Below, in pieces: positions 8,708 to 15,836 of a stretch of DNA of 18,384 nucleotides. The DNA is taken from assembly GCA_964576115.1 (NCBI GenBank), contig CAZNUA010000060.1, positions 1-18,384 of the forward strand, given 5' to 3'. Under the pieces are notes generated by a model. The model was not told the DNA's origin and did no database searches. It worked only from the letters and a program-made list of their open reading frames with translations. The position numbers were made by a program, and so were the translations under genes. This DNA comes from CAYSYY01 sp964576115 [NCBI: uncultured Gemmatimonadota bacterium] (GTDB taxonomy: Bacteria > Blakebacterota > Blakebacteria > Blakebacterales). Position 1 is the first letter of the stretch. Each line of letters opens with the position of its first letter.

Positions 8708-8823
8708 GATCAGCACTCCTGTTCGGGTTCGGAACAGACCGTTGGAGTGTACACCACTCTCCAATTCGGCTCATCCCCCGAAAGACGGAGTACTCAACAG
8801 CTGCGACCTGCTACTCCGCGGAA
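8708..8823 (-). promoter_or_regulatory. Inverted-repeat-rich leader in front of the sulfatase
   Basis: The 116 bases between the micro-ORF stop and the sulfatase ATG hold three separate inverted repeats. On the plus strand they are CGGAGTA/TACTCCG (8786-8792 and 8812-8818), TTGGAG/CTCCAA (8742-8747 and 8759-8764, enclosing the palindrome GTGTACAC at 8747-8754), and CTGTTC/GAACAG (8719-8724 and 8732-8737). In the sulfatase mRNA the last hairpin ends in the first bases of the AGGAG Shine-Dalgarno, so it could limit ribosome access. The middle repeat could instead be a protein operator. No known riboswitch class is recognised. Confidence 0.4.
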
Positions 8824-8916
8824 TCAGTCCTCTGCCGGGGTCGGAGTATGATCGAGAGCAGTGACGATCAGCCAGACGATGGCGGCGGTGACGAGAGCCG
8901 TGATGAGGGTACGCAC
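8824..8916 (-). CDS. Possible 30-residue single-span membrane micro-protein
   Basis: A GTG at 8916 is preceded by an A/G-rich AGAAGGGAAG with seven bases of spacing, and the frame runs 30 codons to TGA. The product has a positively charged start (M-R), one hydrophobic stretch LITALVTAAIVWLIVTAL long enough to cross the membrane, and a polar, acidic tail HTPTPAED. It sits 45 bp after the maturase stop and 107 codon-free bases-plus before the sulfatase, in the same direction, so it would share their transcript. No homologue is recognised. The short length means chance cannot be excluded, but ribosome site, charge layout and position are consistent with a real small membrane protein. Confidence 0.4.
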   Translation of the reverse strand: MRTLITALVTAAIVWLIVTALDHTPTPAED

Positions 8917-8961
8917 GTCTGCACTTCCCTTCTGATCCGTACCTCTACGACCGCCCGGACC

Positions 8962-10173
8962 TCAGAAGTTCGCGCCGGGCAGCTGGTACATGATGTTGGC
9001 CGGTGGACGCCCGGCCCGCAACTCCCCCGCCATGAACCGCATGGCGGGCTCGATGTGGGTAAAGAAGGCCCGGTACCCCTCACAGAGCCAGTTCAGACCC
9101 GGCTCTCCCTCGGGAGTGGTGAGAACCCGGTTCTTCGGGCACCCCCCGTGACAGACGAAATATACCGCACACTCCCGGCAGGTGGGAGGCAGGGCATCGC
9201 GTTTGGCCGCTCCGAAAGACCGCTGACGCTCCGAGCGGGCCATGTCCGCCAGCGGAGTATCGGCGATGTTGCCCAGATGGTGAGCGGGTTCGACGAAGTG
9301 GTCGCAGGAGTAGAGATCGCCCGAGTGCTCCAGCACCAGGGCGGTGCCACAGGTTTCCTCGAAGACACACAAACCCGGGCGCCGGCCGAAGAAGGCGGCC
9401 AGGGCCACATCGAAGATCTGCACGAAGATCCGGCCCACATCGCGCCGAACCCAGTCGTCGAACACAGCGATCAGGAACTCGCCGTACTGCTTCCCCGTCA
9501 CCGAGCGGTCGGTGATCGTCTCGCCCTCCTGGTACCCCGTCTCGTTCTCGCGCTCCACGATCGGGATGAACTGGACAAACTCCACTTCAGCCTCGTCGCG
9601 CAGGAAGGAGTAGACCTCGAGGGGATGCGGAGCGTTGGCGGCGTGCACACAGGTCAGAGCGTTGTGCTCGACCCCGTATTCCTGCAGCCATGCGAGTCCG
9701 GCCATGACCCGGTCGAAGGATCCCTGCCCCGCCCGGTCGCGACGGTATTCATCGTGCAACTCGCGCGGACCGTCGATACTGATCCCGATCAGGAAATCGT
9801 GCTCGGCGAAGAAGCGGCACCACTCGGCGTCGAGCAGGGTGCCGTTGGTCTGCAGGGCGTTGACGACCCGCACTCCCGCGGGAGCGTACTCCCGCTGTAA
9901 CTCGAGCGCCCGGCGGAAGAAGTCGAGCCCCATCAGCAACGGCTCGCCCCCCTGCCAGGCGAACGTGACCTCGGGCAGGCCCGCCTGCGATTCCAGGTAC
10001 TGCCGGGTGTACTCGGCGAGCAGCTCGTCACTCATACGGAAGTCGCTATCGGAGTAGAGGCGCTCCTTGGAAAGGTAGTAACAGTAGGCGCAGTCGAGGT
10101 TGCAGACCGGCCCGCGCGGCTTGGCCATGATCTGGAAGGGTTGGGGTTGCTGTCCGGTTGCCTCGCCGTTCAA
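8962..10173 (-). CDS. Anaerobic sulfatase-maturating enzyme (radical SAM/SPASM, anSME)
   Basis: This enzyme oxidises the active-site Cys (or Ser) of sulfatases to formylglycine without oxygen, using S-adenosylmethionine and iron-sulfur clusters in the cytoplasm. The radical SAM motif is CNLDCAYC (C24, C28, C31, counted from the chosen start), followed by the WQGGEPLL and LQTNGTLL segments that bind SAM. The C-terminal SPASM region supplies auxiliary-cluster cysteines in GLCVFEETCG, LYSCDHF, CRECAVYFVCHGGCPKNR and NWLCEGY, and SCD carries the conserved Asp of the anSME family. TTG at 10173 was chosen because AGGGAG lies six bases upstream and the resulting start leads directly into PFQIMAKPRGPVCNLDC, the usual anSME beginning. 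An ATG at 10254 would add 27 residues of poor composition. The product is 403 residues, normal for the family. The sulfatase downstream, a CAPSR enzyme, is the likely client. A short inverted repeat (ACCGGC/GCCGGT, 10195-10210) lies just upstream of the ribosome site. Confidence 0.95.
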   Translation of the reverse strand: MNGEATGQQPQPFQIMAKPRGPVCNLDCAYCYYLSKERLYSDSDFRMSDELLAEYTRQYLESQAGLPEVTFAWQGGEPLLMGLDFFRRALELQREYAPAGVRVVNALQTNGTLLDAEWCRFFAEHDFLIGISIDGPRELHDEYRRDRAGQGSFDRVMAGLAWLQEYGVEHNALTCVHAANAPHPLEVYSFLRDEAEVEFVQFIPIVERENETGYQEGETITDRSVTGKQYGEFLIAVFDDWVRRDVGRIFVQIFDVALAAFFGRRPGLCVFEETCGTALVLEHSGDLYSCDHFVEPAHHLGNIADTPLADMARSERQRSFGAAKRDALPPTCRECAVYFVCHGGCPKNRVLTTPEGEPGLNWLCEGYRAFFTHIEPAMRFMAGELRAGRPPANIMYQLPGANF

Positions 10174-10273
10174 CGTGTTCTCCCTCTCCCGGTTACCGGC
10201 CGCCGCCGGTGTCCCTGAGGATGAGAACCGGCGGTCGGCGGCCGAGAACGGCATCCGCCGGGCCCGCAGAGAC

Positions 10274-10304
10274 GAACAGGCGCCGGGTGACCCGGCGCCT
10301 GTTC
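10274..10304 (-). terminator. Strong hairpin, probable terminator of the M14 peptidase unit
   Basis: Arms GAACAGGCGCCGGG (10274-10287) and CCCGGCGCCTGTTC (10291-10304) are perfectly complementary over 14 bp around a three-base loop. The hairpin lies 46 bases after the stop of the M14 gene at 10351, upstream of the maturase. On the minus strand it is followed by a weak pyrimidine run (GTCTCT) rather than a clean T-tract, so intrinsic termination is likely but not textbook. Confidence 0.65.
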
Positions 10305-10350
10305 AGTGTACGACCCCTCTCCCGGGCGGGAAACTGCGAACGGTGTACTG

Positions 10351-12270
10351 TCAGCCTCCCGTACGGATGTTGAGCCGCTTCGTGTGCGTTCCGCCGTGGA
10401 AGGAGGTGACCGTGAACTCCACCCAGCCGGAGTTCCCGGTCAGCTTCACCAGATAGCGGAAGGTCTGCGAGCCGTTCCCCTCGAGCCGGAAGGTGGGATT
10501 CTCCGACTCGGGCACCCGGCCGCCGGTCGTCCGGTTGTTCGGATCGAGGGTGACCATCCCCTCGGGGACCGGCACGCGCTCGATCGAACTCGAGCTGGCG
10601 AAGGTGAGCACGTCCTCGTCCACCCACCCCCGTTCCAGATCACGATCGGAGATGGTCGGGTAGGTCCGGTCGTTGGTGACCGTGACATCGACCCAGATCA
10701 GGTCGTTGGTGGCCGGGATCAGTTCGATCGACTCCACTTCGACTTTCGGGAACTGGCTCGCACAGTATAGCACGAAGTGACAGTTGCGCAACGCTTCGGA
10801 CTCGATGTAGCGGGCCGGTGGGGTGCGACCGATGTGTTTGCGCATCGATCCGCCGATCCACACCTCACCCAGATCGGGATGGTCGACCTTGTGCGGCATG
10901 ATCCACCCTTCACCGGTGAGTTCGATGTCGATCCAATCCATCCGTTCTTCCTGGCTCACCCGGCCGTCGCCGTTGGCATCGGCGTCCATATGGGTACCCC
11001 AGAGTTCAATCAGGTAGCCGTAGGCGCCGGTCGACATGTAGGTGTTCGACTGGGCCTGCCCCGATCCCGGAGGACCGGCCATGGTTGGCCGGTAGTTCTT
11101 CAGGATCCGCGCCCCCATGGTTACGATTTCAGTCTGGACCGCCATGTCGTGCCGGTACTCCGGCGCCACGGTACGATCGAAGTACTGCGCGTACTGGTTC
11201 TCCTCGCGCATCTGGGCCAGACGCTCTTCCGGAGTCAGACGCTGGTAGCCCCGCCCCGTACCGTAGGGACCGGTCCTCGCCGCTCCAGCTGCTCCAGCTG
11301 CACTTTCAACCGCCCACGGCACGCTGAACATGATCAGCCGGCCGGTATTGTGGTAATGGAAGCCGGCGAAGATGTTCTCGTGGGTGCGCTGGAACTCGAA
11401 GGCATTATGGGTTTCCGGTTCCGACATCGGGTAGGGCCAGCCTGCCTGCAGGTTCCACCCGTACGGGTAGTTCCGGTTGGGGTCGGGACCGCCGATGTCG
11501 TCCTCGTTGATTCGGCCGTCACCATCGTTGTCGTAGCCCTCGCTGCCGATCCGGCGGAACCGCTGGACCTGCTCGCGCGGGTCGGTAACCTGGATGAACT
11601 GGCGGCCGTCCTCGGAGAGCTTGTACTGCCCCTCGGGATCCTCGACGTACATCGACGAGAGCTCGCCGTCACCGTCCACATCCTCGGTCTGATCCTCGTC
11701 ATAGAGACCGTCGCCGTCGTTGTCCTCGGGCCGGTAGGGCTCTCGAGGATTATTCTCGGTGTTCGGCCACATGACATAGGAATCGTTGGCATCCACGTTG
11801 AGGCCGGGGAGGATGTAGAAGGTGGTGGTGTTGAGCATGTTGAAGATGTAGGGATCGTAGTCATACCGGGTCAGCAGGTACCATGCCAGGTAGAGGGAAC
11901 AGGTGATCCCGTTGACCTCGTTGCCGTGCACGGCCCCATCGACCCACATCGCGGTCTTGGTGTCGTGGGCTCCGGTCGACTTGGCCGTGATGGTCAGCAG
12001 GAACTGGTCCCGCCCCATCCGACTCTTTCCGATACTCTCGATATCAGCCAGCTGGGGGTAGGCCTCCTGCAGATCGTGCATGATCTGCGTCCACTCATCA
12101 TAGCCATAGTAACGCTTCCAGCTGATCGGGAAGTCGAGTTCACCGTGGTACCGGCCGGGATTGAGCTGCAGGTTTTCCTGGGCAGATGCCGGCCCGCTCA
12201 CACTCGCCGTCAGGAGCACAGCGAGAAGCAGGACCGGTACGATCGTTCCGATTCTGATCATTCTTCTCAT
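10351..12270 (-). CDS. Secreted M14-family zinc carboxypeptidase with calcium-type loops (paralogue 1)
   Basis: This is a zinc exopeptidase predicted to remove residues from peptide C-termini outside the cytoplasm. The 639-residue protein has a Sec signal cleaved near ASA-QEN (about residue 30). The metal ligands are H115 and E118 in AVHGNEVNG and a third His in GFHYHNTG (H305, with H307 also possible). NR at 265-266 (DPNRNYPYGW) matches the substrate-carboxylate-binding pair, and E422 in YGYLIELWG matches the catalytic Glu. Between the second and third zinc ligands lies an insertion with DxDxDG calcium-type loops at about 183-191, 197-202 and 247-257, and a further one at 431-440. A C-terminal beta domain ends in VEFTVTSFHGGTHTKRL. 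The ATG is preceded by AAAGGAGA. It follows a larger paralogue by 17 bp and shares its transcript. Substrate specificity is not readable from the sequence. Confidence 0.93.
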   Translation of the reverse strand: MRRMIRIGTIVPVLLLAVLLTASVSGPASAQENLQLNPGRYHGELDFPISWKRYYGYDEWTQIMHDLQEAYPQLADIESIGKSRMGRDQFLLTITAKSTGAHDTKTAMWVDGAVHGNEVNGITCSLYLAWYLLTRYDYDPYIFNMLNTTTFYILPGLNVDANDSYVMWPNTENNPREPYRPEDNDGDGLYDEDQTEDVDGDGELSSMYVEDPEGQYKLSEDGRQFIQVTDPREQVQRFRRIGSEGYDNDGDGRINEDDIGGPDPNRNYPYGWNLQAGWPYPMSEPETHNAFEFQRTHENIFAGFHYHNTGRLIMFSVPWAVESAAGAAGAARTGPYGTGRGYQRLTPEERLAQMREENQYAQYFDRTVAPEYRHDMAVQTEIVTMGARILKNYRPTMAGPPGSGQAQSNTYMSTGAYGYLIELWGTHMDADANGDGRVSQEERMDWIDIELTGEGWIMPHKVDHPDLGEVWIGGSMRKHIGRTPPARYIESEALRNCHFVLYCASQFPKVEVESIELIPATNDLIWVDVTVTNDRTYPTISDRDLERGWVDEDVLTFASSSSIERVPVPEGMVTLDPNNRTTGGRVPESENPTFRLEGNGSQTFRYLVKLTGNSGWVEFTVTSFHGGTHTKRLNIRTGG

Positions 12271-12287
12271 GATCGTCTCCTTTCAGC

Positions 12288-14543
12288 TTAGCGGATCGGG
12301 ACGTCCCGGACCTGGGTTCCGCCCTTCTGCGAGGTCACGATGACCTTCAGGGGCACGTTTCCTTCGATCGCAACGAGCCACTCGACCTCGCGCACGTTCC
12401 CCGCTGCAGCAGGTTCGTCGGACATACCCATCGACTGCATGAACTGCTGCAGCATTTCCGGCGGAATACCGGGCGGCAGGTTGGCCATCATCTGGGCCCG
12501 CTCCGCACCTCCAGCGCCGGCACCGCCCGCCGAGGGGAATCCGGGTATGGCCAGGGCACCGTCGATCGTCCCCAGCCGTTGCCAGACGCCACCCTGCAGG
12601 TAGGTCGTCCGATCGCGGTCGCCCAGCAACCAGACGGCATCCTGACGATTCCCGGCCAGGCGGGCGCCCTCGGCGATGTGGGTGGCCAGCTGACCCTGGT
12701 TCTCGATGGTGGCCTTGACCAGGACCACCTTGACGCCGCCCATCCGCTCGCCGCGACGGATCGTAGCGGTGTCACCCGAGTAGGTGACTTCACCGGCCGA
12801 GGCACTACCGGTCTCGTAGAGGACTTCGGCCGAGACATCGGTGATGACCACCCGGGGCAGCAGGGTCGCCTTCCACAACTCGAACTGCCAGTGCACGTCG
12901 CACACATGACGCAGAGCCTCGCCGGGGAAGGCGTTGTTCGAGGCGCTGTAGGGTGCGATCCAACCGCCCAGTTCACCCTGCCCGAGGTCAGGGTGGCGGT
13001 AGCGCGTCCATGGCATGAAGAAACGGCCGCCGAAGTTATCATCCTGGTACTGCAGTATCCACCGCTCCTGGTCGATTCGGGCATCGGCGGTGTTGAACTC
13101 GGGCATTCCGGGGAAGTCGACCGAGCGGTTCCACAGTTCGGTCGTCATCGAGTAGGCCCCATACTGGCCGTAGGCCCAGTCGATGAAGATCCCGTAACCA
13201 TAGGGCCGGTCGGAGCTGTCGTTGTAGGGGTGCCGCCACTGCCGCGGCATCTCGTAGGCACTGCTGCCCACGCTCACGCCCCGCGCTCCCGCCTGGCGCG
13301 CACCGGCCTGTTGCCGGGCCGGAAACTGACCCGTCGGCCGGGTTGGAACCTGGCCGGTCGGTCGAGCCGGTGCCTGACCGGTCGTGCGGCGGGCTCCGAC
13401 GGCTCGCTGTCCCGCACCTGCCCCGGCCCCGCCCGCGGCCTCGACATCCCACTCCTCGGGGTATTCAACGCCGAGCAGCTGGCAGTATTTCTTGCCCATG
13501 ATCAGATCGTAGACAGCCAGATCCTTGTTCGCGATCCGGCTGTCTGGCCAGCGTGCGAAGGGGCGGTAGGTAAAACCGCCCGAGGTGTGGAAGGACTGGG
13601 CGTGCAGGATGTTGGTGTGGTTGGTGAAGAACTCGAGGATCGCCCGCGACTCCGGCGCCGAGGCGGCGTAGTAACCGCTGCCTCTCTGCTCGTTGTCGTC
13701 GCCATACCAGCCCTCGGGGAAGTTGCGGTTCACATCGATGCCGCGCTCGCCATCCTCGCCCCGCCGGCCGTCGCCGTCATTGTCGCGGTCCTCGCGGATC
13801 ACGCTGTAGCGCTGTTTCGTCGTTTCCTCATTCCGACCCAGCCGGACCATGAGCCGCGGGTCTTCATCGTCGATGACGTACTGGCCTTCGGGATCGGGGT
13901 AGCGGAAGCTGGTCAGCTTCCCGTCGCCGTTCAGGTCGTCGGGGCCGTCTTCGTTGATCGCTCCGTCGTCATCATCGTCGATCATCATCGAATTCTGCCG
14001 CTGCGGGATCCCTACCTCGACCGAATTGTAAACCCCGTCGGGGTTGACGATCGGACAGATGTAGAACACACAGTTGTCGATCAGATCGGTGATCTGGGAA
14101 TCGGAGCCGTAGCCGGTCACGAGCTTGTCGATGATGTAGAGGCACACTTCGGTGCCGGTGTACTCGTTACCGTGGGTGCCGCCGTCGATCCACTGACCCG
14201 GCTTGCCCTGGTACGGCTTCATCGGCGTGACGTTCTGTACGTTCTCACGCCGCATGTTGCGCAACTCGACATGGGCATCGATGGTCGTGCCGGTCTCCAT
14301 GTTCGATATCACGAGCACGGAGATCTTCCGCCCCATGTTGCTCTCACCGATCTCGATCAGTTCGGTGATACCCCGGTAGGCGCGGGCTATCTGCTGCAGA
14401 TACTCCTGCGTACCCGTGTACCCATGGTAGTCGTCGAAGGAGATCGGCACGCGCTGCGCACCGGCATCGGGTGCGATCCCCCCCGAGAGGAGGAACGCGA
14501 GCAGGATCGCGCCCCATCCTCTCCTGACAGGTCTGCTCATCAT
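12288..14543 (-). CDS. Secreted M14-family zinc carboxypeptidase with calcium-type loops and a low-complexity insert (paralogue 2)
   Basis: The 751-residue protein has a Sec signal ending near DAGA-QRVP. Zinc ligands are H124 and E127 in GTHGNEYTG and H319 in QSFHTSGG. The substrate pair NR is at 272-273 (DVNRNFPEGW), and the catalytic Glu is E469 in MTTELWNRS. Calcium-type acidic loops lie at about 189-199 (DDDDDGAINED), 201-209 and 253-264. Residues about 370-425 are a Gly/Ala/Arg/Pro/Gln run with repeated TGQxPxRP units, inserted between the third zinc ligand and the catalytic Glu and probably disordered. The C-terminus (VIVTSQKGGTQVRDVPIR) is clearly related to that of the next gene, showing that the two are paralogues. 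Two ATGs sit in tandem; AGGA seven bases upstream favours the first, though the second is possible. It is the first gene of the peptidase pair, with a candidate promoter just upstream. Confidence 0.92.
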   Translation of the reverse strand: MMSRPVRRGWGAILLAFLLSGGIAPDAGAQRVPISFDDYHGYTGTQEYLQQIARAYRGITELIEIGESNMGRKISVLVISNMETGTTIDAHVELRNMRRENVQNVTPMKPYQGKPGQWIDGGTHGNEYTGTEVCLYIIDKLVTGYGSDSQITDLIDNCVFYICPIVNPDGVYNSVEVGIPQRQNSMMIDDDDDGAINEDGPDDLNGDGKLTSFRYPDPEGQYVIDDEDPRLMVRLGRNEETTKQRYSVIREDRDNDGDGRRGEDGERGIDVNRNFPEGWYGDDNEQRGSGYYAASAPESRAILEFFTNHTNILHAQSFHTSGGFTYRPFARWPDSRIANKDLAVYDLIMGKKYCQLLGVEYPEEWDVEAAGGAGAGAGQRAVGARRTTGQAPARPTGQVPTRPTGQFPARQQAGARQAGARGVSVGSSAYEMPRQWRHPYNDSSDRPYGYGIFIDWAYGQYGAYSMTTELWNRSVDFPGMPEFNTADARIDQERWILQYQDDNFGGRFFMPWTRYRHPDLGQGELGGWIAPYSASNNAFPGEALRHVCDVHWQFELWKATLLPRVVITDVSAEVLYETGSASAGEVTYSGDTATIRRGERMGGVKVVLVKATIENQGQLATHIAEGARLAGNRQDAVWLLGDRDRTTYLQGGVWQRLGTIDGALAIPGFPSAGGAGAGGAERAQMMANLPPGIPPEMLQQFMQSMGMSDEPAAAGNVREVEWLVAIEGNVPLKVIVTSQKGGTQVRDVPIR

Positions 14544-14584
14544 CGTTCCGTCCTTTGTTCAGTGGGTGTGCGTGTGGGATGTTC

Positions 14585-14614
14585 TTTTTACAACCAACCT
14601 TCGTTTTACATCAA
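14585..14614 (-). promoter_or_regulatory. Candidate promoter of the M14 peptidase pair
   Basis: Leftward, TTGATG (14614-14609) and TAAAAA (14590-14585) are 18 bases apart and each matches the sigma-70 consensus at four of six positions. The -10 is preceded by TTG. This is an AT-rich island in GC-rich DNA, which adds weight. The predicted start, near 14578, would leave a leader of about 35 bases. The 146 bp gap back to the phosphoesterase stop shows no clear terminator, so read-through from that gene is also possible. Confidence 0.4.
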
Positions 14615-14689
14615 AGGAATCGTTGTGTCACCGGCCGGATTCCAAAACAGACAGTCGGCGCCCATGACATGACTCAGGACCAGAACCGG

Positions 14690-15631
14690 TTAACGGAGGA
14701 TCCGCACCCTGTCTCTGATGATCTCGAGGGCTCGAACCGATCCCCCGTAATGGCGAGACATCCCCGTGTCGATGCACCAGACCCGGGCATCGCAGTAGGC
14801 AGCGATGCCCCCCTCCTGGACGGTGTGCCCCACAATCATCCGTTTGACGTCGAGCCGGTTCAGAACCTCGTCGAGAAGGGCGGCATCTTCTGCATTCGGT
14901 TCTGAAGAGTAATGCCGGGACCACACCGGGCTGCTATCTCCCCGGATCCACTCGGGATAGGGTCCATCTCCCCGAAGCCAGGACCGGATCGCTTCGTTCA
15001 TCCTCTCCAGACCCCGGTCGACCTGCGCGGGGAGGATCCCCCCGTGCACGAACAGGTTCTCTCCGATGATCACAGCCGTATTGCGCCGGGCCAGCCTCAA
15101 AGCGACCGGTCCGCCCGGGCGGAAAGCGGCGACCCGGGACCGCTCCGAGGGCTCGAAGGTCAGCAGAAGAGAGTCGGGTTCGGTGACGGGAAAAGCTTCC
15201 TGGAAGTCGGCGAAGCCCTCCTCGGTGACATAGCGCAGGTCGAGATATGCGTTCATCAGTTCATGGTTGCCGTTGAGCACATGGACTGCGCCGCCGACCT
15301 GTTCGGCCTCAGCTACCAACCGTTCCAGCAAATCCAGTATCTCCAGCTCGTCCCCGCCCCGGTCGAGCTGATCGCCGGTCTGCACTACGACGAGCTTCCC
15401 GCCGATCCAGTGATCCTCCTCATCGATGGCACCGGCCAGCTGCAGCACCCGTCGGGTGGCCTCCAGATCGCCGTGCAGGTCGCCGATGGCCACAATTCGA
15501 TCAGCGGCCGGGAACCGGGTGGGTAGAGGTTCCACCTCTTCCCGGCCCGGGCCGGTACAGGCTGCCCACAGCAGGCAGAGACAGAGAGCGGGAAGGAGCC
15601 TTCGCACCACACTGGATCCCGGAGAGTCCAT
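14690..15631 (-). CDS. Exported PPP-type metallophosphoesterase (Shewanella-like phosphatase group)
   Basis: This is a two-metal phosphoesterase predicted to act on phosphoproteins or small phosphoesters. The 313-residue protein carries the full motif series: GDLHGD (50-55), GDQLDRGGDE (86-95), LNGNHELMN (119-127), the later metal His in FVHGG (H196) and VGHT (H269). The GDLHGD/GNHE pattern with LDRG is that of Ser/Thr-type PPP phosphatases of the Shewanella-like group rather than of purple acid phosphatases. The N-terminus has a hydrophobic signal (RRLLPALCLCLLWAAC), and C25 may be lipidated, although Trp at -3 is atypical. That places the enzyme outside the cytoplasm, as expected for many bacterial members. 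AAAGG lies seven bases before the ATG at 15631. Its own promoter is proposed upstream. Substrate is unknown and no kinase is nearby. Confidence 0.88.
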   Translation of the reverse strand: MDSPGSSVVRRLLPALCLCLLWAACTGPGREEVEPLPTRFPAADRIVAIGDLHGDLEATRRVLQLAGAIDEEDHWIGGKLVVVQTGDQLDRGGDELEILDLLERLVAEAEQVGGAVHVLNGNHELMNAYLDLRYVTEEGFADFQEAFPVTEPDSLLLTFEPSERSRVAAFRPGGPVALRLARRNTAVIIGENLFVHGGILPAQVDRGLERMNEAIRSWLRGDGPYPEWIRGDSSPVWSRHYSSEPNAEDAALLDEVLNRLDVKRMIVGHTVQEGGIAAYCDARVWCIDTGMSRHYGGSVRALEIIRDRVRILR

Positions 15632-15723
15632 GATGACACCTTTGCCGTGCGGGATGACCTGTCCGCGGCCCGGCGACCGTCGGGGGTCTCCCGGTGTACT
15701 CCCATCGTACCAGAGGTATTCTC

Positions 15724-15744
15724 ATCATATCACACCTTCTGTGA
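15724..15744 (-). promoter_or_regulatory. Candidate extended -10 promoter with adjacent palindrome, for the metallophosphoesterase
   Basis: Leftward, TGATATGAT (15732-15724) contains the -10 hexamer TATGAT, five of six to consensus, with the TGn extension. Immediately upstream and partly overlapping lies the perfect inverted repeat TCACA-CCTTC-TGTGA (15730-15744), in the spacer where a repressor would block polymerase. No good -35 is seen, which an extended -10 can tolerate. The start near 15717 would give a leader of about 86 bases. The palindrome has the inverse order of a CRP site and is not one. Confidence 0.4.
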
Positions 15745-15836
15745 CTTTTTTGCATCATCGCTTGACCTCATCACTCCTACCCCTCTTCGAACAGGCTCCG
15801 GGGAATTCTCGTAATCCATTTATTAACAATACATTA

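Noticed and set aside
8708-8764. Nineteen-residue N-terminal extension of the sulfatase from ATG at 8764
   Set aside because: It has no good ribosome site, and it would bury the RR signal sequence and the AGGAG site that serve the ATG at 8707.
6926-8851. A 641-codon plus-strand frame opposite the sulfatase
   Set aside because: No motifs, and it is explained by GC-rich third positions of the sulfatase gene; it also crosses the TolC promoter region.
10174-10254. Upstream ATG start for the maturase at 10254
   Set aside because: The extra 27 residues are unlike anSME proteins, while the TTG at 10173 has an ideal AGGGAG site.
11276-11310. Short GCTCCAGCTGCTCCAGCTGC direct repeat in the smaller M14 gene
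   Set aside because: It encodes an in-frame Ala/Gly linker (AAGAAGAA) and is adequately explained as a small coding repeat.
12579-14672. A 697-codon plus-strand frame opposite the larger M14 peptidase
   Set aside because: It is a shadow of the coding strand with no recognisable motif; the opposite strand has complete catalytic residues and a signal peptide.
15730-15744. CRP/FNR-type binding site
   Set aside because: The half-site order is TCACA-N5-TGTGA, the reverse of the CRP consensus TGTGA-N6-TCACA.
15730-15750. Rho-independent terminator on the plus strand (TCACA/TGTGA then CTTTTTT)
   Set aside because: The stem is only 5 bp and no plus-strand gene precedes it; a regulatory palindrome for the leftward gene explains it better.
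15762-15790. Rightward promoter starting with TTGACC
   Set aside because: No acceptable -10 hexamer occurs 16-18 bases downstream.
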